A stretch of DNA of 64,000 nucleotides from Blastococcus sp. PRF04-17 (GCF_023016265.1 NZ_CP095412.1:2294001-2358000), one strand, 5' to 3'. Counted from the first letter of the stretch, positions 36,254 through 49,050 are shown. A program made the numbers and translations. The notes: generated by a model from the sequence alone, not told the origin.

Positions 36254-36746
36254 GACTGCTCCGGACCGGCGCACGGCCCGGCCGCCCACCACTGCCCCAT
36301 CTCGGCGACCGCCCGGTCGCCGATGGGGTTGACGCCGGGGCCGGCGGCGAGCGCGTGGCCGGCCAAGGCGTGCAGACACTTGACCCGGTCCGGCATCCCG
36401 CCCGCGGTCATGCGCGTCGGCAGCACGTCCCTTGCGTCGCGGGCGGCGAGGTACTGCTCGTGCGCGGCCAGGTAGGCCCCCGCGAGCTCCGGATCCGTGG
36501 CCAGCTCGTCCTGCCACTCCCGCATCCGACCCGCGGACTCGAGCCGGCTCGCGGCCGCCGTGGCCCGCGGGCAGGTCAGGTAGTACAGCGTGGGGAACGG
36601 CGTGCCGTCCTCCAGCCGGGGCGAGGTCTCGACGACGTCGGGCTGACCGCAGGGGCACCGGTGGGCGACGGCGACGAGGGCGCGCGGGGGACGGCCGAGC
36701 TGACGTCCGACCACCGCGCGGTCGTCGTCGGAGACGGGCTCGCTCG

Positions 36747-36750
<4 letters not shown>
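36250..36750 (-). CDS. DUF501 family protein
   Basis: 166 residues. Conserved Cys-rich segment HRCPCGQPDV and the LTCPR and DRVKCLHALAGHALA motifs identify the family, which occurs with eno, ftsB and ppx in actinobacteria. Possibly metal-binding; function unknown. It overlaps ftsB upstream and ppx downstream by 4 bases, so the three are translated in series. Confidence 0.88.
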
Positions 36751-38593
<1,843 letters not shown>

Positions 38594-38631
38594 CTAGTCA
38601 GCCGTACGCGCGGGAGTCGTCCGCCTCGCCC

Positions 38632-39543
<912 letters not shown>

Positions 39544-39547
39544 CCGG

Positions 39548-40564
39548 TCAGTCTCCGTGACCGGGACGAGGGCTACTCGGCGGCTCCGCCGCGATGTCGT
39601 CGTCCTCGAGCAGGTCCACCACGCCGCCCTCGTCGGGCACCAGGCGGAACCCGTCGAGCACGCCGAACCGCGGGTTGACGGTGATCTCGAGGTCGTCCTG
39701 CACCTCGGTCACCAGCTCGCCGGCCGCCGCGTCGACCTCGTCGGCGGCCGTGGCCTCCAGCTGCGGCCGGAGCTCCTCGAACGGCGGGTAGACCAGGCCC
39801 TCGACGAAGGTGACGACCACGCCGCCGGTCTCGGGGACGGGGGTGGCGAAACCGCTGCCCGGCTCGGCGGTCGTGATGCCCTCGGCGAGCACCGACGGCA
39901 GCTCGTCGGCGCCCCGCTCCTCCAGCGCCGGCAGCGTGTAGGCGCCGGGGTACTGCGCCGCAATGGTCGGGTAGGCGGCAGGTGTGGCGGTGATCTGGGC
40001 CAGGACGGCGGTGGCCGTCGCCTCGTCCGGCACGGCGATGTAGCCGAAGGAGTACTCGGCGAAGTCGCCCTTGATCTCCTCGTACCGAGCCCGCAGCGCC
40101 TCGACGCCCAGTGGGTCGGCGCGGCCCTCGGCCTCGGCGACGGCCCGGCGGATCAGCCGCTGGCGGACGCTCTCGAACACGTCGGCGCGCCCGATGCCCT
40201 GCTGCGCCAGGTCACCGAAGACGGTGTCGGGGTCGCCGTCGCCGAGCAGGTCGTCGATCTCGGCCCGGACGTCGTCGCCGTCGACCTCGACGCCGTAGCG
40301 GGCGGCCACCTCGGTGTACACCTGCTCCTGCACGAGCACGGTGAGCACCCGGCGGGTGAAGGCGTCCTGGTCGGCGGCCACCGCGGCGGCGACGGTCTCG
40401 TCCTGCGTCCGCTCGTCCATGGCGGCCTCGAGCTCGGCCACGGTGATCTGCTCGTCGCCCACGTACGCGGCGACGTTGGGCGAGGTCCGGCAGGCGGTCA
40501 GCCCGAGGGGGACGGTCAGCAGGAGCCCGGTGACGACCATCCGGGCGGCGCGACGCTTCAGCAC
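39548..40564 (-). CDS. SurA N-domain lipoprotein (peptidyl-prolyl isomerase-related)
   Basis: 338 residues from the GTG at 40564. Signal peptide with lipobox LTAC (Cys25 region) predicts anchoring outside the plasma membrane. A SurA-like N-terminal helical domain follows (ITVAELEAAMDERTQ, FTRRVLTVLVQEQVYTEVA), with a poorly conserved PPIase-like part. It sits where lpqU-type lipoproteins lie in mycobacteria. Likely a folding helper for exported proteins. A longer in-frame start at 40624 would precede the lipobox with a Cys-rich leader and is less likely. Confidence 0.85.
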   Translation of the reverse strand: MLKRRAARMVVTGLLLTVPLGLTACRTSPNVAAYVGDEQITVAELEAAMDERTQDETVAAAVAADQDAFTRRVLTVLVQEQVYTEVAARYGVEVDGDDVRAEIDDLLGDGDPDTVFGDLAQQGIGRADVFESVRQRLIRRAVAEAEGRADPLGVEALRARYEEIKGDFAEYSFGYIAVPDEATATAVLAQITATPAAYPTIAAQYPGAYTLPALEERGADELPSVLAEGITTAEPGSGFATPVPETGGVVVTFVEGLVYPPFEELRPQLEATAADEVDAAAGELVTEVQDDLEITVNPRFGVLDGFRLVPDEGGVVDLLEDDDIAAEPPSSPRPGHGD

Positions 40565-40606
40565 GACGGCGAGGTTGCCACATCGGCAGCGACCTCCGCC
40601 GCAGGC

Positions 40607-40643
40607 GGAGTGGGAGGGGCGCACTTTCCGCGCCCTGGCACTC
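40607..40643 (-). terminator. Hairpin downstream of mfd
   Basis: GGAGTG and CACTCC ends with an inner GGGGCGC/GCGCCC stem, four bases after the mfd stop. The ends match the terminator at 20696-20733. It may limit read-through from mfd into the lipoprotein gene. Confidence 0.6.
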
Positions 40644-40646
40644 CGC

Positions 40647-43600
40647 TCAGCTGGCCGCGGCGACCGGGGTCTCCAGGACGGCGGTCAATGTGGCGTGCAG
40701 GTTCTCCAGCAGTGCGACGTCGCGCAGCGGCGTGCGGCGGTCGGGGCCGACGGGCACCTTCAGCGAGATGGTCTCCACCGCCGCCTTGTACGAGGCGCCC
40801 TCGGCCAGGCGGGCCAGCCGCATCTGCTTGGACTCCGGCAGCGCGACCGGGCTGATCCGGATCGCGCGACCCTGCAGCGACACCTCGGTGATGCCGAGCG
40901 CCCGCATCGCCACCCGGAACCGGGCGACCGCGACCAGGTTGAGCACCGGCGCGGGCGGGGCGCCGTACCGGTCGGTGAGCTCGTCGAGCACGGCCTGCGC
41001 CTGGGCGTCGTCCTGGATCGAGGCGACCTTGCGGTAGGCCTCCATGCGCAAGCGCTCCCCCGGCACGTAGTCGTGCGGGAGGTGGGCGTCGACCGGCAGG
41101 TCGACCCGGACCTCGACCGGCTCCGCCGGGGCCGACTCACCGGTGACCTGGGCGCGGTAGTCGGCCACGGCCTCGCCGACCAGCCGGACGTAGAGGTCGA
41201 ATCCCACGCCGGCGATGTGGCCGGACTGCTCGCCGCCGAGCAGGTTGCCCGAGCCGCGGATCTCGAGGTCCTTCATGGCCACCGCCATGCCGGCGCCGAG
41301 GTCGGTGTTGTGCGCGATGGTCGTCAGCCGGTCGACCGACGTCTCGGTCAGCGTCCGGGTCGGGTCGTAGGTGAAGTACGCATAGGCGCGCTCGCGGCCA
41401 CGGCCCACGCGGCCGCGGATCTGGTGCAGCTGGGACAGACCGAAGGTGTCGGCCCGGTCGACGATCAGCGTGTTCGCGTTCGGGATGTCGAGGCCGGACT
41501 CGACGATCGTGGTCGAGACCAGGACGTCGTACTCCTTCTCCCAGAAGCCGACCATGATCTTCTCGAGCTCGTGCTCCTTCATCTGGCCGTGGCCGACGGC
41601 GACGCGGGCCTCGGGCACCAGGTTCCGGATCTTCGCCGCCGCCTTGTCGATCGACTGGACCCGGTTGTGGATGACGAAGACCTGGCCGTCGCGCAGCAGC
41701 TCCCGGCGGATCGCCGCGGCCATCTGCTTGTCGTCCCACGCGCCCACGTAGGTCAGCACCGGGTGCCGCTCCTCCGGCGGGGTGAGGATCGTCGACATCT
41801 CGCGGATGCCGGTCAGCGACATCTCCAGCGTGCGCGGGATCGGGGTGGCGGACATCGACAGGACGTCGACCGCCGTCCGCATGGTCTTCAGGTACTCCTT
41901 GTGCTCGACGCCGAAGCGCTGCTCCTCGTCGACGATCACCAGACCCAGGTCCTTGAACCGCGTCGTCGGCTGCAGCAGCCGGTGGGTGCCGACCAGGATG
42001 TCGATCTCGCCGCGCGCGAGCTCCTCGATGATCTGCCGCGACTCGGCGTCGGACTGGAACCGGGAGAGGACGGCGACCCTCACCGGGAACTGCGCGACCC
42101 GCTCGGAGAACGTCTTGAAGTGCTGGTTCGCCAACAGCGTCGTCGGCACCAGCACGGCGACCTGCTTGCCGTCCTGGACCGCCTTGAACGCCGCGCGCAC
42201 GGCGATCTCGGTCTTCCCGTAGCCGACGTCGCCGCAGATGATCCGGTCCATCGGCACCGGCTGCATCATGTCGGCCTTGACCTCGTCGATGGCCGCGAGC
42301 TGGTCGGGGGTCTCCTGGAACGGGAAGGCGTCCTCGAGCTCCCGCTGCCAGACGGTGTCCGGCCCGAACGTGTGGCCCTTGGTCGCCATGCGCGCGCTGT
42401 AGAGCCGGATGAGCTCCGCGGCGATCTGCTTGACCGCCTTGCGGGCCTGCCCCTTGGTCTTCTGCCAGTCGGCGCCGCCCAGCTTCGACAGCGCCGGGCT
42501 CTCCCCGCCGACGTACCGGGTCAGCTGGTCGAGGGCGTCGGTGGGCACGAACAGCCGGTCCGGCGGCTGGTTCCGCTTGCTCGGCGCGTACTCGACGATC
42601 AGGTAGTCGCGCTGGCCGCCGTTGACCGTGCGGCTGACCATCTCGACGTAGCGGCCGATGCCGTGGTGCTCGTGGACGACGAGGTCCCCCGGTTGGAGCT
42701 GCACCAGGTCGACGGCGTTGCGCCGCCGGGCGGGCATCTTGACCGCCTCCCGCATGGTGGCGCCGCGCTGCCCGGTGAGGTCGTGCTCGGTGAGCAGCGC
42801 CAGCCGCACGCCGGGGAAGGCGAAGCCGCTCTCCAGGGTGCCCTGCGTGACGTAGGTCAGCCCGCCCTCCGGCGCGGCCGCGACGTCCGGGACCAGCCGC
42901 ACGCCGAGGTCGGCCTCGGCGAACTGGTCGGCCGCGCGCTGCGCCGGGCCCGGCCCGGCGAAGGTGACGACCACGCGCCAGCCGTCGCGGGTCCAGTCGC
43001 GCACCTGCTCGACGGCCTTGGGCACGTCACCCGAGAACCGGTCGACCACCGTGGCGTCGAGGGTGACGTGCTCGTCGTCGTCCCCGAGGGTGAAGGCGCC
43101 CGTGGTCCACCACGGCAGGCCGCGGATGCGGGCGGCGGTCTCGACCTCGGCCAGGTCGCGGAAGGACGACGCCCCGAGGTCGATCGGCGCCTGACCGGCC
43201 TCCGCCGCGGTGGCCCACGACGCGGCGAGGAACTCCTCCGCCGTGCGCACCAGGTCGGCGGCGCGGCTGCGCACCCGCTCGGGGTCGCACACCAGCACGT
43301 GCGTGCCGCGAGCCACCAGGTCGGTCAGCAGCTGCATGTCCCCCGGCACGAGCACCGGGATGAGCGACTCCATGCCCTCGACGGCGATGCCCTCGGCCAG
43401 CTTGCCGAGGATCTCCGCGAGCTCGGGGTGCTCGACGGCCAAGGCGGCCGCGCGCTCGCGGACCTCAGGCGAGAGCAGCAGCTCGCGGCACGGCGGCGCC
43501 CACAGCCGTTCCGGCCGCTCGTCCAGCGAGCGCTGGTCGGCGGCGGAGAAGTAGCGCAGCTCGTCGACCTCGTCGCCCCAGAACTCCACGCGCACCGGGT

Positions 43601-44183
43601 GCGGTTCGGTCGGCGGGAACACGTCGAGCAGGCCGCCGCGAACGGCGAACTCGCCGCGCTTCTCGACCAGCTCGACCCGGGTGTAGGCGGCGTCGAGCAG
43701 CGCGCGGGCGACGTCGTCGAGATCGGCCTCCGCGCCGGGCCGCAGCTCCACCGGGACGAGGTCGCCCAGGCCGGGGGCGAGGGGCTGCAGGACGCTGCGC
43801 ACCGGCGCGACGAGGACGTCGACCCCACCGTTCTCGCCGGGATGGGTCAGGTCGCGGAGCACCGCGAGCCGCCGGCCGACGGTGTCGGCGCGGGGACTCA
43901 GCCGCTCGTGGGGCAGCGTCTCCCAGGCGGGGAACGTCTCGACGCGCCGGCCGGGGACGACGCAGCGCAGGAAGTCGGCGACCCCTTCTGCGTCCCGCTC
44001 CCCCGCGGTGACCACGAGGACCGGCACACCCGCGCCCGGCTTCTGCGCCGCCAGCGCCGCGGCGACCAGCGGCTGCGCGGGCGGCGGCGCGGTGACGGCG
44101 AGCGTCGCGTTGCCCGCCGAGCCGACCACGCGCGCCATGCCGGGGTCGGTGAGGACGACGTCGAGCACGCCGCGCAAGGTCAC
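40647..44183 (-). CDS. mfd: Transcription-repair coupling factor Mfd
   Basis: 1178 residues, normal length. N-terminal UvrB-like modules, RNA-polymerase-interacting domain (PGDLVVHEHHGIGRYVEM), then the RecG-like motor: Walker A CGDVGYGKTEIA, DEEQ box IVDEEQRFGV, SATPIPRTLEM and SGLDIPNANTLIV...QIRGRVGRGRE. The C-terminal TRCF domain completes it. It displaces stalled polymerase and recruits UvrA. ATG at 44183. First gene of the block running to ppx. Confidence 0.98.
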   Translation of the reverse strand: MTLRGVLDVVLTDPGMARVVGSAGNATLAVTAPPPAQPLVAAALAAQKPGAGVPVLVVTAGERDAEGVADFLRCVVPGRRVETFPAWETLPHERLSPRADTVGRRLAVLRDLTHPGENGGVDVLVAPVRSVLQPLAPGLGDLVPVELRPGAEADLDDVARALLDAAYTRVELVEKRGEFAVRGGLLDVFPPTEPHPVRVEFWGDEVDELRYFSAADQRSLDERPERLWAPPCRELLLSPEVRERAAALAVEHPELAEILGKLAEGIAVEGMESLIPVLVPGDMQLLTDLVARGTHVLVCDPERVRSRAADLVRTAEEFLAASWATAAEAGQAPIDLGASSFRDLAEVETAARIRGLPWWTTGAFTLGDDDEHVTLDATVVDRFSGDVPKAVEQVRDWTRDGWRVVVTFAGPGPAQRAADQFAEADLGVRLVPDVAAAPEGGLTYVTQGTLESGFAFPGVRLALLTEHDLTGQRGATMREAVKMPARRRNAVDLVQLQPGDLVVHEHHGIGRYVEMVSRTVNGGQRDYLIVEYAPSKRNQPPDRLFVPTDALDQLTRYVGGESPALSKLGGADWQKTKGQARKAVKQIAAELIRLYSARMATKGHTFGPDTVWQRELEDAFPFQETPDQLAAIDEVKADMMQPVPMDRIICGDVGYGKTEIAVRAAFKAVQDGKQVAVLVPTTLLANQHFKTFSERVAQFPVRVAVLSRFQSDAESRQIIEELARGEIDILVGTHRLLQPTTRFKDLGLVIVDEEQRFGVEHKEYLKTMRTAVDVLSMSATPIPRTLEMSLTGIREMSTILTPPEERHPVLTYVGAWDDKQMAAAIRRELLRDGQVFVIHNRVQSIDKAAAKIRNLVPEARVAVGHGQMKEHELEKIMVGFWEKEYDVLVSTTIVESGLDIPNANTLIVDRADTFGLSQLHQIRGRVGRGRERAYAYFTYDPTRTLTETSVDRLTTIAHNTDLGAGMAVAMKDLEIRGSGNLLGGEQSGHIAGVGFDLYVRLVGEAVADYRAQVTGESAPAEPVEVRVDLPVDAHLPHDYVPGERLRMEAYRKVASIQDDAQAQAVLDELTDRYGAPPAPVLNLVAVARFRVAMRALGITEVSLQGRAIRISPVALPESKQMRLARLAEGASYKAAVETISLKVPVGPDRRTPLRDVALLENLHATLTAVLETPVAAAS

Positions 44184-44229
44184 GCTGTATCTCTCCTGGG
44201 ATCGGGAGGCCGCACACGTGCCGCGGAAT

Positions 44230-44312
44230 GCAGCAGGGGCCGGATCCCCAGTCTAAGGACCCCGCTGCCGCCCACGCCTCGCTCGCTCGGCGCGGGCCCC
44301 TGCAGCGGGGCC
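44230..44312 (-). repeat. Dispersed structured repeat, copy 3
   Basis: CCCCGCTGC (44260-44268) pairs perfectly with GCAGCGGGG (44302-44310). An upstream GCAGGGGCC (44233-44241) can instead pair with GGCCCCTGC (44295-44303), again giving exclusive folds. On the minus strand TCCTTAG follows the hairpin. Lies downstream of the cytidylyltransferase gene, where it may terminate transcription before mfd. Confidence 0.75.
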
Positions 44313-44316
44313 GTCC

Positions 44317-44775
44317 TCAGGAGGTGAGCGCGCGGGCCACCCGGCCCACCGGCTCCTCGGCGTCGATGGTGGCCAGCGCCTTGCGGAGGACCGTGCTGGA
44401 GGTGTGCATCGTGTACGGGAAGTACTTCACCTGGACGCCCACCTCGGCGAAGTCGCGCTCGAGCTTGTCGCCCTTGGGGGTGCCCCGCCAGTCGTCGCCC
44501 TTGAAGATGACGTCGAAACCGACCTGGCGCCACGTGTCGATCTTGTCCGGCACGACCTCGGCGTGGACGTCGTCGACGAAGCGCAGGCTGCGGACGATCT
44601 CCAGCCGCTCGCTGAGCGGGATGACCGGTGCCCGGCCCTTGGTGAGCAGGAGCATCTCGTCGGAGACCACGCCGGCGATGAGCCGGTCGCAGTGCTCGGC
44701 GGCGTGCTTGAGGATGTTCAGGTGCCCGATGTGGAACAAGTCGTAGGCGCCCGGCGCGTATCCGACCACCGTCAT
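44317..44775 (-). CDS. Cytidylyltransferase-like protein (TagD/GCT family)
   Basis: 152 residues from the ATG at 44775. The family signature GAYDLFHIGHLNIL with the HxGH motif and the C-terminal YFPYTMHTSSTVLRK (RxxSTS-like end) indicate a nucleotidyltransferase of the glycerol-3-phosphate cytidylyltransferase type. It would make CDP-glycerol or a related activated building block. It is first gene of the surface-polysaccharide locus. Adenylyltransferases share the fold. Confidence 0.85.
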   Translation of the reverse strand: MTVVGYAPGAYDLFHIGHLNILKHAAEHCDRLIAGVVSDEMLLLTKGRAPVIPLSERLEIVRSLRFVDDVHAEVVPDKIDTWRQVGFDVIFKGDDWRGTPKGDKLERDFAEVGVQVKYFPYTMHTSSTVLRKALATIDAEEPVGRVARALTS

Positions 44776-45177
44776 GCGTGATGCCCCCCTGTCGCACACC
44801 GCCAGGACTCGAGGCGGCGCGCACTCATCGTTACTTGCAGTGATGCCGGGCGACGACTGCGGCGCCTGACCTGCTGCTGGAGCCCGAAAGCTACCGGAAC
44901 GGCGTCACGCACGGTGACGTTCGGCGCCTCCTTCACCCCATCGGGCGGGCAGGTCCGGCGTCGGGCCGGCAGGTCGCGAGGATCGACGACGGCGGGCCCT
45001 CCGGCGACCCCGCCCCATCGGGTGATGCCAGCCCAAGCGGACCTGGCGACACGTGGGTCCCGCACTAACATCGAGTACCGAGAGGCTCACGGACAGCGGG
45101 GTTCCGGCCTTCGACCAGCTGCGCCCGCCCGCGGTGCCAGAGCACCACGAGGCGTCGGCACAGCGACAGGGACGGAC
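44776..45177. other. 402-base divergent intergenic region
   Basis: Lies between the cytidylyltransferase gene (minus) and the Wzz-like gene (plus), so it should hold promoters in both directions. I see no gene: the in-frame extension of the Wzz ORF is Arg/Pro/Gly-rich and lacks family features. An inverted repeat at 44903-44919 is the only clear site. Confidence 0.5.
44903..44919. promoter_or_regulatory. Inverted repeat CGTCAC-N5-GTGACG
   Basis: Perfect 6-bp arms at 44903-44908 and 44914-44919, spaced by GCACG. Size and spacing suit a dimeric regulator controlling the divergent polysaccharide genes. No further copy was noticed. Confidence 0.4.
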
Positions 45178-46530
45178 ATGGAACTCACCGAGTACGTCGC
45201 CGTACTCCGCCGCCACTGGCGGATCTGGATCGGATGCACCGTCGTGTCGGTGCTGGCCGCGCTCCTGGTGCTGCAGGTGACGCCGCGCACCTACGAGGCC
45301 ACGGCCCGGGTGTTCGTCTCGGCGTCGCCGTCGATCTCCAACAGCGCGCAGTACGTCAACCAGCGCGCCAAGAGCTACCCGGCCGTCGCGGCCAGCCAGG
45401 CCGTGCTCGGCCCGGTGATCGAGCGGCTGGGCCTCGACGAGACCGTCACCGAGCTCCGTGGCCGCGTCTCGGCCGAGAACCCGCCGGACACCTCGCAGGT
45501 GCAGGTCACCACCAGCTCCGGCGATCCGGAGGAGGCCGCGGCCATCGCCAACGCCGTCGCCGAGCAGCTCGCCGACGTGGTCGAGGAGCTCGAGACGCCG
45601 CAGTCGGGCAACCGGCCGGTCACTCTCACGGTCAACGACCCGGCGACGGTGCCCGTGCGTCCGGTCTCACCCGTGGCGCTGTTCGTGCTCGCGCTCGGTC
45701 TGGTCGCGGGGCTGTTCGTCGGCCTGGCCGCCGCGATCGTGCGCAGCCGGCTCGACACGAGCGTCCACTCGGAGGACGACGTCCGTCGTGTCTGGGGTGA
45801 GCAGGATCTCGACGTCCTGGCGCCGCGCCGCGGGCGGGCCCGCCGCAGCGCCCTGACCGGCCGGGCGGCCACCGCCCTGGCGCGCCGCCTCGAGCTGATC
45901 GCCGGCGACCGCTCGCTCCGCGTGGCGCTGCTCTGCCCCTCGCCGGACGAATTGCGCGCGGCGCGAGCGCTGGCCGAGGACGTCGCGGTGGAGCTGCGCG
46001 GTCGCGAGCTGCCCACCACCGTGACCGGTCCGGGCGTGGCCGGCGGCTCCGTCGCGGACGAGCGTCAGCTGATCCGTCTCGAGGTCGCCGACCCGCTGGC
46101 CCCGCTGCGCTTCTGGCGCGAGGTCGCCGCGCGCTACGACGGCGTCGTCCTCGTCGTGCCGGTCGGCCGGGTCGACGAGGCCGAACTGCTCGAGGTGCGC
46201 CGCATCCTGCGCGACGTCCACCTCCGGCCGCTCGCCGTCGTCCTGGCCCGCGGCCGCGGCGTCCAACGGGCCGGGAGGAAGCCGCCGTCCCCGACCGTGC
46301 TCCCCGGTCCGCCCGCCGAGCTGCGCACCGCGTCCGACCCGGCCGCCACCGCCCGGCGCGTCCCGCCGCCGGCCCCGGGCAGCGGGGCCGGCGCGGTCAC
46401 CGCGACGGTGCCCGCGGCCACGACCGTCACCCTGTCCCCCGGGTCGCCCGACGCCACGGCCCCCACGGGCAACCACGACGTGCCCGACACCGAGCACAAG
46501 GGCGGGGCGGTGCCGCGGCGCGGCCGCTGA
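45178..46530 (+). CDS. Wzz-type polysaccharide co-polymerase with degenerate kinase-like tail
   Basis: 450 residues from the ATG at 45178. TM1 ~15-35 and TM2 ~165-188 frame an extracytoplasmic domain with the Wzz sequence VTPRTYEATARVFVSASPS. After TM2 comes a region shaped like the P-loop BY-kinase domain (VALLCPSPDELRAARALAEDVA, RYDGVVLVVPVGRVDEAEL), but Walker A is absent (CPSPDE where GxxGxGK[ST] is expected). A Pro/Ala-rich tail ends it. Likely sets polysaccharide chain length without tyrosine kinase activity. Confidence 0.85.
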   Translation: MELTEYVAVLRRHWRIWIGCTVVSVLAALLVLQVTPRTYEATARVFVSASPSISNSAQYVNQRAKSYPAVAASQAVLGPVIERLGLDETVTELRGRVSAENPPDTSQVQVTTSSGDPEEAAAIANAVAEQLADVVEELETPQSGNRPVTLTVNDPATVPVRPVSPVALFVLALGLVAGLFVGLAAAIVRSRLDTSVHSEDDVRRVWGEQDLDVLAPRRGRARRSALTGRAATALARRLELIAGDRSLRVALLCPSPDELRAARALAEDVAVELRGRELPTTVTGPGVAGGSVADERQLIRLEVADPLAPLRFWREVAARYDGVVLVVPVGRVDEAELLEVRRILRDVHLRPLAVVLARGRGVQRAGRKPPSPTVLPGPPAELRTASDPAATARRVPPPAPGSGAGAVTATVPAATTVTLSPGSPDATAPTGNHDVPDTEHKGGAVPRRGR

Positions 46531-46567
46531 CCCTCCTGGGACCGCCTCGGGCCGACCGGTCAGCCGG

Positions 46568-47848
46568 TCAGGACGACGGCACCGCCGGCGGGCCGACCGG
46601 GTAGCGGCGCACCTCGTCGTCGGCCGACGGAAGCGCTCCGGACCCGGGACCGCCGGGCGCGCGGTGGACGACCGGTCGCGAGGCCGGGGGCGGCAGCTCG
46701 TCGTGCAGGCGCGCCCGCGTGCCGCCCTCGACGAGCAGCGAGAGGGCGAAGAACGCCAGGAAGGCAGGGGTGGCGTCGAACATGCCGCTCTCGACGAGGC
46801 TGCGGCCGACGAGGAAGACCCACAGCCCCAGGAACAGCGCCCGGTAGGGGCGAGGGGCGCGCACGAGGCCACGCAGCACCCAGAGCACCCAGACGACGGC
46901 CGCCAGCAGCCCGAGCAGCCCCGTCTGGACGAGCAGCGAGACCCAGCTGCTGTCGAGCGGCTGCTCGTTCCACCACTGCCCCTCGACCTCGATGATCTTC
47001 ACCGAGAGGCCGCCACCGAACGCGAGCTGCCACGCCGACTCGGCCCAGCGCGTGGCGGCGTCCCAGGCGATGAACCGCGACTCCAGCGTGCTGACGCCGG
47101 TGCCGTCACGCTCCAACCAGCCGGCCAGCACCCCGGTCGTCACGGCCAGCACCGCGCCGAAGCCACCGAGCAGCAGGCCCCCCACGACCAGTCCGACCCG
47201 CGCACGCCGGATGTGCAGGGCCATGACCATCAGCGCGGCGACGAGCATGAGCAGCGCCGTGCGCGAGCCGGTCGCCCAGACGACGCCCAGGGCGACAGCC
47301 CCCGATCCGGTCAGGCGCCAGCCCAGTTCGCCGAGCACAGTGCGCCACACCACGTAGACCACGACGATGCCGGCGAGCATGGCCAGCTCGTTGGGGCTCA
47401 GCGGCGGCAGCCCGCCCTGGAGCCGTCCGGTGGACACCGTCGACACCCCGGTCACCGCGGCGACCGCCCCCACGGACCCGCAGGCGAGCGCGAGGGACGA
47501 GAAGAACTGCTGGACCGTGGAGTTGCGGAGGAGGAAGAAGACGGCGCCGGCCAGGACGGCGACGCGGACGGCCACCAGCCCGCTGGCCATCAGCGTGCCG
47601 TGCACGAGGGCGCCGAAGACCGAGCTGCCCAGCACGATCCCGAGCATCCACACCGAGCCGGTGCCCAGCCGGCGGCGGTAGCCGGACTGGGCGGCGAAGA
47701 ACGCCAGAGCCAGCGCCAGGCCGCTGAGGCCGCCCTTGGCCACGACCACCGGGTCCAGCGATCCGGCGAAGTACTGGCCGCGCCGCCAGCCGACGGTGCA
47801 CGCCACGAGCAGCAGCGCCACGACGAGGCGCACGACGGCGCCCCCCAC
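46568..47848 (-). CDS. O-antigen ligase-like polytopic membrane protein
   Basis: 426 residues with about ten to twelve hydrophobic helices, a periplasmic-type loop with LESRFIAWDAATRWAESAW and QWWNEQPLDSSWV, and a charged cytoplasmic tail. The pattern fits the O-antigen ligase/polymerase (Wzy/WaaL) superfamily, which joins or polymerises surface glycans on their lipid carrier. Which of the two cannot be told. Start GTG at 47848. Transcribed opposite to its neighbours. Confidence 0.78.
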   Translation of the reverse strand: MGGAVVRLVVALLLVACTVGWRRGQYFAGSLDPVVVAKGGLSGLALALAFFAAQSGYRRRLGTGSVWMLGIVLGSSVFGALVHGTLMASGLVAVRVAVLAGAVFFLLRNSTVQQFFSSLALACGSVGAVAAVTGVSTVSTGRLQGGLPPLSPNELAMLAGIVVVYVVWRTVLGELGWRLTGSGAVALGVVWATGSRTALLMLVAALMVMALHIRRARVGLVVGGLLLGGFGAVLAVTTGVLAGWLERDGTGVSTLESRFIAWDAATRWAESAWQLAFGGGLSVKIIEVEGQWWNEQPLDSSWVSLLVQTGLLGLLAAVVWVLWVLRGLVRAPRPYRALFLGLWVFLVGRSLVESGMFDATPAFLAFFALSLLVEGGTRARLHDELPPPASRPVVHRAPGGPGSGALPSADDEVRRYPVGPPAVPSS

Positions 47849-47999
47849 CGGCCGGCCCCCTCGCGCCGACCTGCGTCGGCGCAGGAGTGGTCATGACGGC
47901 AGATGCTACGGGCGGATCCGCGCATTCCGGGTGAACTCGTGGCGCCTGGCTACCCTTCGGGTGACGACCACGGCGGGTGGCCGGGACGGGGGACGGCCG

Positions 48000-49048
48000 G
48001 TGCGGGTGCTCTTCGACGGCTACTGGCTGCTCAGCGGGCCTCCGTCGGGCCGCCGGGTGGTCGACTCCTTCCTCCGAACCTGGTCGGTCGACCACCCCGG
48101 CGACGCGCTCACGGTGGCCGTGCCGAGGGCCGAGCAGGAGCAGATCCGGGGTCTGCTGGGTGATCTGCCGGTCGAGCTGCGGACGGTCCGCCGGCGGCCG
48201 CACGGCATCAGCGCGATGACCGAGATGGGGTCGCTCGCCGACGTCGACGTCGTCCTCGCGCAGAACTACACGCCCCTGCGTTCGAGGCGCTGCGCGCGAC
48301 CTTCATCCACGACCTGATGTTCGAGGAGCACCCGGAGTTCTTCACCCGGAGCGAGCGGGTGTACTTCGCGGGCATGCCGTGGTCGGCCCGGTTCGCCGAC
48401 GTGCTCCTGACCTCGACCCACGCCGAGGCCGGCCGCATCGCCCGCACCCGCCCCCGCCTGGCCGGCAAGGTCCGGCCCATCGGGCTGACGGTGCCGGAGA
48501 GCTTCGCGGCGACCTCCGCGCAGAACCCCGACCTCGGACTCGAACCGGGCCGCTTCCTGCTGTGCGTCGGCCGCCTCAACGCCCGCAAGAACGTCAACCG
48601 GCTGATGGACGCCCTCCGCGCGGAGGACCTGCTCGGGGACGACTTCCCGCTGGTGGTGGTCGGCGAGCCCGACGGCCTCGCCATCGCCCGCATCGACCCG
48701 ACCGACCGGCGCTTCCGGTTCGTCGGCGGAGTGAGCGACGAGGCGTTGCGGTGGCTCTACGAGCAGTGCCGCCTGTTCGTCTTCCCCTCTCTCGACGAGG
48801 GGTTCGGGCTGCCGGTGGTCGAGGCGGCCATCTGCGGGGCGCCGATGGTGCTCAGCGACATCCCCGCCTTCCGGGAGCTGGCCCCCGGCGCGGTCTTCTT
48901 CGACCCGCTCGACGTCGCGTCGATCGGCGCCGCGGTCCGCGACGAGCTGGCCGGCTCCCCGAGTCCCGCGCCGGAGGTCGTCGTCCCGACCTGGTCGGAG
49001 GTCGTGGGCCGGATCCGGACCGCGGTGGTCGAGCGGCTGGCGGGCTGA
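48000..49048 (+). CDS. Glycosyltransferase family 4, one frameshift
   Basis: About 349 residues after restoring one base in the C4 run at 48273-48276 (NYTPPAFEALRATF). The N-terminal Rossmann domain begins VRVLFDGYWLLSGPPSG (GTG at 48000, purine-rich upstream). The C-terminal domain has LLCVGRLNARKNVNRL and the GT4 E-x7-E region VFPSLDEGFGLPVVEA. It transfers a sugar, possibly in exopolysaccharide synthesis, at the cytoplasmic membrane face. The break is probably a sequence error. Confidence 0.88.
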
Positions 49049-49050
49049 CG

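Noticed and set aside
40314-44327. 1337-residue plus-strand open frame across mfd
   Set aside because: Antisense shadow of mfd and the SurA-like gene; low-complexity product, no motifs.
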